NCBI GenBank assembly: GCA_040006895.1
Contig: JBDTWB010000106.1
Coordinates: forward strand, 1 to 13,571
Direction of reading: 5' to 3'
Source: CAIWHR01 sp040006895
GTDB taxonomy: Bacteria; Pseudomonadota; Gammaproteobacteria; Burkholderiales; Casimicrobiaceae
DNA length: 13,571 nt
Each line of letters opens with the position of its first letter. The first letter of the stretch is position 1. Below the pieces are notes generated by a model, which saw only the letters and a program-made list of their open reading frames with translations, searched no databases and was not told the DNA's origin. A program made the position numbers and the translations under genes. Shown here in pieces: positions 7,585-13,571 of this stretch.

Positions 7585-9129
7585 GTGACGTCCTCCGGTG
7601 GGAGGATGGCGCTCGCACTCGTGGCGGCCGGGCTCGCGGTCGTGTTGATCCTTTACTGGCCCACGTTCGCGTCGATCGAAGCGATCTGGTCGCGGTCGGA
7701 GACCTTCGCGCACGGCTACCTGATTGCCCCGATCGCGTTGTACCTGGTATGGGCAAGGCGCCACGAGCTCGCCACGCTTCCTGTGGGCCCGGACTGGCTG
7801 GGGCTCGCGATGCTCGCCCTGTCAGGATTGGGATGGCTGATCGCGGCGGCCGGCGCGGTGCAGGTCGTCCAGCAGTACGCCGTGGTCGCGATGATCCCCT
7901 CCGTCGTGGTGACGTTTGCGGGTCGTGCCGTTGGCCGGGCCCTCCTGTTCCCGCTGTCCTTTCTCTTTCTGGGCGTGCCGATCGGCGAAGCCCTGATCCC
8001 ACCCCTCATGGACTGGACCGCCGAATTCACGGTCGCGGCCCTGCGACTGACTGGAATCCCGGTCTTTCGCGAGGGAACGTTCTTTTCGATTCCCTCCGGC
8101 AACTGGTCGGTGGTCGAAGGCTGCAGCGGGCTTCGCTACCTCATCGCGTCGATCACCGTCGGCGTCCTGTATGCCTACCTCAACTACCGAAGCCTGACCA
8201 AGCGGGCGATCTTCGTCGTGATGTCGATCATCGTTCCCATCATCGCCAATGGCCTGCGGGCGTACATGATCGTGATGATCGCGCACCTGAGCGACATGCG
8301 GCTTGCCCTGGGCGTGGATCACCTGATCTACGGGTGGGTGTTCTTCGGTTTGGTCATGTTGCTGCTCTTCTGGATCGGCTCGTTCTGGCGCGATCCGGAC
8401 CGGGAGCTCGGCAGCCAGCCTACGCCCGCCGTGGCCGATCGACATGCCGGCAGCGTCGTCGCAACCCGCGGGATCGTTGCCTTTGCCCTGATATCGCTCG
8501 TGGTCGCGGGCATCTGGCCCGCTTACGCGGCCCACATCGAGCGCAACAATACGACGGCACTCGTCGCGGCCCTGCAGCCGCCGGCAGGTCAGGGCGGATG
8601 GACACAGACGCAGGCTTTCACCGATTGGCGGCCGCGTTACGAAGGCGCGGCTTCCAGCCTTTTCGAGACTTACCGCAAGGGCAATGATGTGGTCGCCGTC
8701 TACCTCGGTTACTACCGCAATCAGCGCCGGGGAGCGGATCTGCTCTCGTCGCAGAACATCATGGTGGTGCAGAAGCATCCGGTGTGGAGCAACCTCGGCG
8801 AATCGGCGCGAAGCGAGCAGCTGGCCTCGGGTTCCCTCCAGCTTCGCGAGACCATGTTGCGGTCGCCCTACCAGCGCCTGCTCGTGTGGGACTGGTACAG
8901 GGTGGGGGGGCAGGATCTCACCAAGCCCTACCTCGGCAAGCTCTTCCTCGCCCGCGACCGCTTGCTTGGCCGGGGAGACAGTGCAGCGGCCATCATCGTC
9001 ACCACGCCCTACCAGAGCGACGCCAACCAGGCAGAGGCCGTGCTGCGCACGTTCCTGCAGGACATGCTGCCGGCTCTCAACGCGACCTTGCGCGACGTAT
9101 CCGGCGAGACGCTGGCCGCAACGCGTTGA
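7585..9129 (+). CDS. xrtA: Exosortase A fused to EpsI domain
   Basis: Membrane protein of about 514 residues. The N-terminal part is exosortase A: a run of hydrophobic helices starting MALALVAAGLAVVLILYW, the signature SETFAHGYLIAPIALYLVW, and the three catalytic residues of the family: Cys180 in VVEGCSGLRYL, Arg225 in NGLRAYM and His246 in VDHLIYGW. It is thought to cleave PEP-CTERM sorting tails in the inner membrane. After about residue 275 (SFWRDPDREL) comes a linker, another helix (IVAFALISLVVAGIW), then a periplasmic EpsI-type domain (about 315-510) with GWTQTQAFTDWRP, VAVYLGYYRNQRRGADLL and LLVWDWYRVGG. Exosortase-EpsI fusions are known for XrtA. GTG 7585 is preferred because of the strong ribosome binding site at 7572-7577; ATG 7528 would add 19 polar residues and TTG 7522 would add 21. 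All catalytic residues are intact, so the enzyme should be functional. Confidence 0.95.
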   Translation: MTSSGGRMALALVAAGLAVVLILYWPTFASIEAIWSRSETFAHGYLIAPIALYLVWARRHELATLPVGPDWLGLAMLALSGLGWLIAAAGAVQVVQQYAVVAMIPSVVVTFAGRAVGRALLFPLSFLFLGVPIGEALIPPLMDWTAEFTVAALRLTGIPVFREGTFFSIPSGNWSVVEGCSGLRYLIASITVGVLYAYLNYRSLTKRAIFVVMSIIVPIIANGLRAYMIVMIAHLSDMRLALGVDHLIYGWVFFGLVMLLLFWIGSFWRDPDRELGSQPTPAVADRHAGSVVATRGIVAFALISLVVAGIWPAYAAHIERNNTTALVAALQPPAGQGGWTQTQAFTDWRPRYEGAASSLFETYRKGNDVVAVYLGYYRNQRRGADLLSSQNIMVVQKHPVWSNLGESARSEQLASGSLQLRETMLRSPYQRLLVWDWYRVGGQDLTKPYLGKLFLARDRLLGRGDSAAAIIVTTPYQSDANQAEAVLRTFLQDMLPALNATLRDVSGETLAATR

Positions 9130-9147
9130 CCGCCGCCGCTTGCTGCG

Positions 9148-10362
9148 ATGAAGCCGCCGCTGATTGCCCACGTCGTTTTCCGCTTCGGAGTGGGCGGACT
9201 CGAGAATGGCGTCGTCAACCTGGTGAACCGGCTGCCGGCCGAGCGTTGGCGACACGTCATCATCTCCCTCACCGACGTGGCCCCCGATTTCGCCGATCGC
9301 CTCGAGCAGGCCGACGTCCGCTTGGTCTCGCTCGGCAAGCGTCCCGGTCATCTGGTGCGCGATTACCCTCGACTCGTCCGGCTCTTCCGGGAGCTCCGCC
9401 CTGCGATCGTGCACACCCGCAACCTCGCCTCGCTGGAGGCGGTGGTTCCGGCGTGGGTCGCAGGCGTGCCGGTGCGTATCCATGGCGAGCATGGCTGGGA
9501 CATGCAGGACCCCCACGGCATCCGCCGCCGCTATCGCGTGGTGCGTCGCCTGTATCGTCCCTTCGTCAGCCGCTACATCGCGCTCTCCCGCCACCTCGAG
9601 GATTATCTGGTGGACCAGGTCGGGGTCCCGCAAAGCCGGGTCGCGCGGATCGCCAATGGCGTGGACACGGTACGTTTTGCACCCGCGTCCGGGGCCCGGC
9701 CGGCGATCCCGGCCTGCCCGTTCCAGGATCGCGATCTCTGGCTGGTGGGGACGGTCGGGCGGCTCGAAGCGGTGAAGGATCCGCTCAACCTGGCACGCGC
9801 CTTCGTACAGGCCCTGGAACGCGATCCCACGGCTGGCGCGCGCATGCGCCTCGTCATCGTCGGTGACGGTGCACTGCGCGGAACCGTTGCGGAGTTCCTC
9901 GATCGGCCCGGCGTTCGCGACAAGGTGTGGCTCGCCGGCGAGCGCGCCGACGTGCCCGGCGTGTTGCGCGGGCTCGACTGCTTCGTGTTGCCCTCCCTCG
10001 CCGAGGGAATCTCGAACACCATCCTGGAGGCGATGGCGAGCGGCCTGCCGATCGTGGCCACCGCGGTGGGCGGCAATCGCGAGCTCATCGAGTCGGGACT
10101 GACCGGGACCCTCGTCCCGCCCGCGCATAGCGAGTCGCTCGCCGAAGGCATCGTCGGCTACTACCGAGACCGCGCCGCGGCCCGGCGGCACGCCAAGGCA
10201 GCCCGGTCGGTCGCGGTGAAGGAGTTCAGTCTCGACCGCATGATGGCCGACTACGCAGCCGTCTACGAACAGGCGCTCGCAGCAGCGGGCACTCCGATTG
10301 CACCGGGTCCGACAGGCACTCGCCCGACCGGTCCCGGCGCACAGCGCGCTGCCACCAACTGA
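9148..10362 (+). CDS. XrtA-associated sugar transferase, GT4 type (stp2-like)
   Basis: 404-residue GT-B glycosyltransferase. The acceptor half opens PPLIAHVVFRFGVGGLENGV, a glycine-rich loop typical of GT4 enzymes, and holds HTRNLASLEAVVPAW and HGEHGWDMQDPHG. The donor half has IANGVDTVRFAP, VGTVGRLEAVKDPLNLARAF and the EX7E motif in EGISNTILE (Glu286 and Glu294). The HGEHGWD segment and its place right after xrtA match the second sugar transferase of these loci (TIGR03088 type). It should act on the cytosolic face, adding a sugar to a lipid-linked intermediate; the sugar is unknown. ATG 9148 lies 18 bases after the xrtA stop with no clear Shine-Dalgarno. The last 25 residues are proline/threonine/glycine rich and probably disordered. 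Confidence 0.92.
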   Translation: MKPPLIAHVVFRFGVGGLENGVVNLVNRLPAERWRHVIISLTDVAPDFADRLEQADVRLVSLGKRPGHLVRDYPRLVRLFRELRPAIVHTRNLASLEAVVPAWVAGVPVRIHGEHGWDMQDPHGIRRRYRVVRRLYRPFVSRYIALSRHLEDYLVDQVGVPQSRVARIANGVDTVRFAPASGARPAIPACPFQDRDLWLVGTVGRLEAVKDPLNLARAFVQALERDPTAGARMRLVIVGDGALRGTVAEFLDRPGVRDKVWLAGERADVPGVLRGLDCFVLPSLAEGISNTILEAMASGLPIVATAVGGNRELIESGLTGTLVPPAHSESLAEGIVGYYRDRAAARRHAKAARSVAVKEFSLDRMMADYAAVYEQALAAAGTPIAPGPTGTRPTGPGAQRAATN

Positions 10363-10368
10363 AGGAGG
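10362..10368 (+). promoter_or_regulatory. Ribosome binding site of the amidotransferase gene
   Basis: AAGGAGG ends seven bases before ATG 10376 and overlaps the end of the preceding gene's stop codon. It fixes the start so that cysteine is the second residue, as the enzyme class requires. Confidence 0.8.
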
Positions 10369-10375
10369 ACGGGCG

Positions 10376-12304
10376 ATGTGCGGCATTGTCGGACTGATGG
10401 ATCTCGAAGGCACGCGTGAGCTTTCGCGCGATCTGGTGGCGCGCCTCAACCAGGTGCAACTCCACCGGGGCCCGGACGAAGGAGGTATTCACCTCGAGCC
10501 CGGTGTGGGCCTTGGCCATCGGCGCCTTTCGATCATCGACCTGTCCACCGGCCAGCAGCCTCTCTGGAACGAAGACCACAGCGTCGTCGTGATTTACAAC
10601 GGCGAGATCTACAACTACCAGGCGCTCATCGCCGAGCTCGTCGGCTGCGGCCATGTGTTCCGCACCCGCAGTGATACCGAGGTGATCGTCCATGCGTGGG
10701 AGGAGTGGGGCGAAGCGTGCGTCACGCGCTTTCGCGGCATGTTCGCGTTCGCCCTTTGGGATCGCAACCGGGCCACCCTGTTCCTGGCGCGCGACCGCCT
10801 TGGCGTCAAGCCGCTGCACTATGCCTTCCTTCCCGGTGGGATGCTGGTGTTCGGGTCCGAGCTCAAGGCGCTCACCGCGCACCCGCAGTTCGTGCGCGAA
10901 ATGGATGTCTGCGCGATCGAGGAATATCTCGCGTTGGGGTACATTCCCGAGCCGCGGACCATCTACGCCAACACGTACAAGCTGCCTCCGGGGCACTCGC
11001 TCACGATCCAGCGCGGCCGGCCGGTCCCCGCGCCGCGCGCGTACTGGGACGTGCGCTTCACGCTCGACAACCCGATATCGGAAGCCGACGCCGGGGCGGA
11101 GCTGGTCGAGCGCCTGCGCGAATCCGTCCGCCTGCGCATGATTGCCGAGGTGCCGCTCGGCGCCTTCCTGTCGGGGGGCGTGGATTCCAGCGCGGTCGTG
11201 GCGATGATGGCCTCGGCGAGCTCCGAGCCGGTCAACACGTGCTCGATTGCGTTCGCCGATCCTGCCTATGACGAATCGGCGTTCGCCCAGCAGGTCGCGG
11301 CGCGCTACGGCACGCGGCACTCGGTCGATCGCGTGGAAAGCGATGATTTCGGGCTCATCGACGTGCTGGCCCGCACCTATGACGAGCCGTACGCCGACAG
11401 TTCGGCGCTGCCTACCTACCGGGTGTGCCAGCTGGCGCGCCGGCATGTCACGGTCGCGCTGTCGGGCGACGGCGGCGACGAAAGCTTCGCCGGCTACCGC
11501 CGCTATCGGCTTCATGCCATGGAAGAGCGGCTGCGCAGTGCTTTACCGCTGTCCATCCGGCGTCCCGCCTTCGGCGCCCTCGGACGCATGTATCCGAAGG
11601 CGGACTGGGCTCCGCGCATGTTCCGGGCCAAGTCCACGTTCCAGGCCCTCGCCCGGGACTCGACGGAGGCCTATTTCCACAGCGTGTCGATCCTGCGCGA
11701 CGACATGCGCCGTCAGCTCTACAGTGACGCGTTCAAGGCGCGACTCGCGGGCTATTCGGCGGCGGAAGTGTTTCGCCGGCACGCCGGCGCCGCCGATACC
11801 GAGGATCCGCTGGCGTTGGTGCAGTACCTGGATCTCAAGACCTATCTCATCGGCGACATCAACACCAAGGTCGACCGGGCGAGCATGGCGCATTCGCTGG
11901 AGGTGAGGGAGCCGTTGATGGACCACCCGCTGGTCGAATGGCTCGCGACCTTGCCATCGTCGTTCAAGGTGCGCGGCAACGAGGGCAAGCATCTGCTGAA
12001 GAAGGCGATGGAGCCCTATCTGTCGCCGGAGATCCTCTATCGACCCAAGATGGGCTTTGCGGTGCCGCTCGCGAGCTGGTTCCGTGGGCCGCTGCGCGAC
12101 CGCGTTCGCGACGGCCTGCTCGGCTCCCGGATGGCCGATACCGGCATCTTCAACCGTCGCTACCTGACCCATCTCGTCGATGCCCATGCAACGGGCGCGC
12201 GCGATTACAGCGCGCCGATCTGGACGTTGCTCATGTTCGACGCCTTCCTGCGCAACGCCATGGACGAGCCGGCGCAGCGGCTCGCGGCACGGGTCGCGGC
12301 ATGA
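10376..12304 (+). CDS. XrtA/PEP-CTERM system amidotransferase (asparagine synthetase-like)
   Basis: 642-residue cytosolic enzyme with two domains. Residues 1 to about 210 form a class II glutamine amidotransferase: MCGIVGLMDLEG puts the nucleophile Cys at position 2, and HRGPDEGG, GHRRLSIIDL, YNGEIYNY and ARDRLGVKPLHY follow. The C-terminal part is an asparagine synthetase-like ATP pyrophosphatase, with the PP-loop SGGVDSS (266-272) and LSGDGGDESFAGYRRY (from 362). DLKTYLIGDINTKVDRASMAHSLEVREPLMDH follows further on. Both active sites look intact. Members in exosortase loci (TIGR03108 type) are thought to amidate something other than aspartate, perhaps a uronic-acid carboxyl of the polymer; this is not proven and a true asparagine synthetase cannot be excluded from sequence. 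An open frame extends upstream to 10298, but the cysteine at position 2 and the ribosome binding site at 10362 set the start. Its stop overlaps the next start (ATGA). Confidence 0.93.
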   Translation: MCGIVGLMDLEGTRELSRDLVARLNQVQLHRGPDEGGIHLEPGVGLGHRRLSIIDLSTGQQPLWNEDHSVVVIYNGEIYNYQALIAELVGCGHVFRTRSDTEVIVHAWEEWGEACVTRFRGMFAFALWDRNRATLFLARDRLGVKPLHYAFLPGGMLVFGSELKALTAHPQFVREMDVCAIEEYLALGYIPEPRTIYANTYKLPPGHSLTIQRGRPVPAPRAYWDVRFTLDNPISEADAGAELVERLRESVRLRMIAEVPLGAFLSGGVDSSAVVAMMASASSEPVNTCSIAFADPAYDESAFAQQVAARYGTRHSVDRVESDDFGLIDVLARTYDEPYADSSALPTYRVCQLARRHVTVALSGDGGDESFAGYRRYRLHAMEERLRSALPLSIRRPAFGALGRMYPKADWAPRMFRAKSTFQALARDSTEAYFHSVSILRDDMRRQLYSDAFKARLAGYSAAEVFRRHAGAADTEDPLALVQYLDLKTYLIGDINTKVDRASMAHSLEVREPLMDHPLVEWLATLPSSFKVRGNEGKHLLKKAMEPYLSPEILYRPKMGFAVPLASWFRGPLRDRVRDGLLGSRMADTGIFNRRYLTHLVDAHATGARDYSAPIWTLLMFDAFLRNAMDEPAQRLAARVAA

Positions 12305-13518
12305 CCCTGCGGGTGCTGCACGTGCTCGACCATTCCATTCCGATGCAGAGCGGATACACGTTCCGCACGCGCGCGATCCTGCGCGAGCAGCGGCAGATGG
12401 GATGGGAGACGTTCCACGTGACGAGTCCGAAGCACGTGGCGAGCGGGCCGGGCGAGGAGACGGTCGACGGCCTGCTTTTCTACCGGACGCGGCCGGCGTC
12501 CGGTGCCTGGCGGCGCATTCCGGTCGCCCGGGAGATTGCCCTCATGGGCGCCACCACCGCGCGGCTCGAGCAGGTCGCGCGGCTGGTGCGGCCGCACGTG
12601 CTGCACGCGCATTCCCCCGTGCTGAATGCATTGCCGGCGCTCCGCGTGGGCCGGCGCCTGGGCATACCCGTCGTCTACGAGGTTCGCGCCTTCTGGGAGG
12701 ACGCCGCAGTCGACCACGGCACGCATCGCGAGAATGGCCTGCGCTACCGCGCCATCCACGCCCTGGAATCGTTCGCGCTGCGCCGTGCCGACCACGTCAC
12801 CACGATCTGCGAGGGATTGAAGGACGATATCGTGGGCCGAGGCATCGCCTCCGGCAAGGTGACGGTCATCCCGAACGGCGTCGACATCGGGGCGTTCGAA
12901 TTCGGCGGGGTGCCCGATGCGGCCCTCAAGGCAGAACTGGGTTGCGGCGACGACATCATCATCGGGTTCATCGGCTCCTTCTACGCGTACGAGGGCCTCG
13001 ATATCCTGCTCGCTGCGCTGCCCGCCGTGCTGAAGGCGATGCCGCGAGTGCGTGTGCTGCTGGTCGGCGGCGGACCTCACGAGGCCGTACTCCGCGCCCT
13101 GGCGCGTGACCTCGGTGTGGCCGACCGGGTGATCTTCACCGGGCGGGTGCCCCACGATCAGGTCGGCCGCTACTACAGCATCGTCGACGTCTTCGCCTAC
13201 CCCCGTCGTTCCATGCGTCTCACGGAGCTCGTGACCCCGTTGAAGCCCCTCGAAGCCATGGCGCAGGGGAGATTGCTGGTCGCATCCGACGTCGGCGGCC
13301 ACCGCGAGCTCATCCGCGATGGCGAGACCGGGACGCTGTTCCGCGCCGGGGACCCCGCATCGCTCGCCAACGCCATCATCCGTCTCATGCAAGCGCGCGA
13401 CGGCTGGGCGGGCACGCGGGAACGGGGGCGCCGCTTCGTCGAGCGGGAACGCGCCTGGCCGTCCATCGTCTCACGCTACCGGGACGTCTTCGGACGACTG
13501 GTCCCGGCACAGCCATGA
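12301..13518 (+). CDS. Exosortase A-associated glycosyltransferase, GT4 type (Daro_2409-like)
   Basis: 405-residue GT-B glycosyltransferase. It opens LRVLHVLDHSIPMQSGYTFR, typical of the third sugar transferase of these loci (TIGR04063 type). It continues with HAHSPVLNALPAL, VYEVRAFWEDAAVDHGTHRE, TTICEGLKDDIV, VIPNGVDIGAFEF, GFIGSFYAYEGLDILLAALP and the donor-site region LTELVTPLKPLEAMAQG, then GGHRELIRDGETGTLF. It would add a sugar to the repeat unit at the cytosolic membrane face. The start ATG 12301 overlaps the amidotransferase stop by four bases (ATGA), a standard coupling arrangement. The frame is open further upstream to 11938, but that part is a shadow of the amidotransferase gene and lacks GT features. 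Confidence 0.92.
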   Translation: MTLRVLHVLDHSIPMQSGYTFRTRAILREQRQMGWETFHVTSPKHVASGPGEETVDGLLFYRTRPASGAWRRIPVAREIALMGATTARLEQVARLVRPHVLHAHSPVLNALPALRVGRRLGIPVVYEVRAFWEDAAVDHGTHRENGLRYRAIHALESFALRRADHVTTICEGLKDDIVGRGIASGKVTVIPNGVDIGAFEFGGVPDAALKAELGCGDDIIIGFIGSFYAYEGLDILLAALPAVLKAMPRVRVLLVGGGPHEAVLRALARDLGVADRVIFTGRVPHDQVGRYYSIVDVFAYPRRSMRLTELVTPLKPLEAMAQGRLLVASDVGGHRELIRDGETGTLFRAGDPASLANAIIRLMQARDGWAGTRERGRRFVERERAWPSIVSRYRDVFGRLVPAQP

Positions 13519-13571
13519 GCGCCGCGGGGCCGTCCCAAGGCGCTCGCCCCCTCCTCGGGAGGGGGTTGGCG
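13515..13571 (+). CDS. Possible start of a further gene, cut by the window edge
   Basis: ATG 13515 overlaps the preceding stop as ATGA, like the junction at 12301, and the frame stays open for 19 codons to the edge (MSAAGPSQGARPLLGRGLA). The peptide is not recognisable. A strong hairpin at 13547-13565 falls inside it, which argues against real coding. In related loci further glycosyltransferase or O-antigen ligase-like genes usually follow, so a gene is plausible but unproven. Confidence 0.25.
   Translation, partial: MSAAGPSQGARPLLGRGLA
13547..13565 (+). repeat. Perfect GC-rich hairpin after the last glycosyltransferase
   Basis: CCCCCTCC (13547-13554), loop TCG, GGAGGGGG (13558-13565): an 8-base perfect stem just 28 bases after the stop of the third glycosyltransferase. 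CCAA (13535-13538) and TTGG (13566-13569) could extend the pairing after a bulge. It lacks a T-tract, so it is not a classical intrinsic terminator. It may be a dispersed intergenic palindrome or an RNA-stabilising hairpin at the end of a transcript. Confidence 0.5.

Noticed and set aside
9791..9805. TGGCAC-N5-TTCG resembling a sigma-54 promoter
   Set aside because: It lies deep inside the second glycosyltransferase gene with no gene start nearby and a mismatch at the -12 element.
10298..10375. N-terminal extension of the amidotransferase
   Set aside because: Class II amidotransferases need Cys directly after the initiator Met, which ATG 10376 provides along with a strong ribosome binding site.
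7822..10449. Open frame of 875 codons on the minus strand opposite xrtA and the second glycosyltransferase
   Set aside because: It has no recognisable domain, is rich in Arg/His/Asp as expected of the antisense of GC-rich codons, and lies wholly opposite two well-supported genes.

Overview
The window is a stretch of a GC-rich proteobacterial chromosome. The gene set points to a betaproteobacterium, or a gammaproteobacterium with similar content; the sequence alone does not fix the genus. All recognisable genes lie on the + strand, packed head to tail. They form the core of an exosortase A (XrtA/EpsH, PEP-CTERM) exopolysaccharide locus, a known type of system seen in Dechloromonas, Azoarcus, Methylobacillus and relatives.

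Layout. Positions 1-192 hold the end of a bacterial tyrosine autokinase with a tyrosine-rich tail. It is followed by a secreted outer-membrane beta-barrel protein (195-1808), an ExeA-like AAA ATPase (1812-2906), a non-hydrolysing UDP-GlcNAc 2-epimerase (2906-4072) and an NodB-type polysaccharide deacetylase (4113-5066). A 104-base gap is the longest non-coding stretch. After it come a FemAB-like acyltransferase (5171-6253), a GT4 glycosyltransferase (6258-7520), exosortase A fused to an EpsI domain (about 7585-9129), a second GT4 enzyme (9148-10362), a class II glutamine amidotransferase/asparagine synthetase-like protein (10376-12304) and a third GT4 enzyme (12301-13518). A short open frame with a perfect hairpin runs off the right edge.

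How the parts fit (family knowledge plus inference). The epimerase would supply UDP-ManNAc. The three glycosyltransferases would build a repeat unit, and the deacetylase would trim N-acetyl groups. The tyrosine kinase, its expected upstream chain-length partner and the outer-membrane protein belong to assembly and export. The FemAB-like and amidotransferase proteins may decorate sugar with amino-acid or amide groups. XrtA is the membrane transpeptidase-like enzyme that processes PEP-CTERM proteins, with the EpsI domain attached to it. Most genes touch or overlap, so one or two long transcripts are likely. No PEP-CTERM substrate protein, priming sugar transferase, Wzx-like flippase or polymerase is inside the window.

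No RNA gene, insertion sequence, CRISPR array or obvious foreign segment was seen. The locus is not a new system. The open biology lies in the chemistry of the FemAB-like and amidotransferase members, and in how XrtA relates to the polysaccharide.
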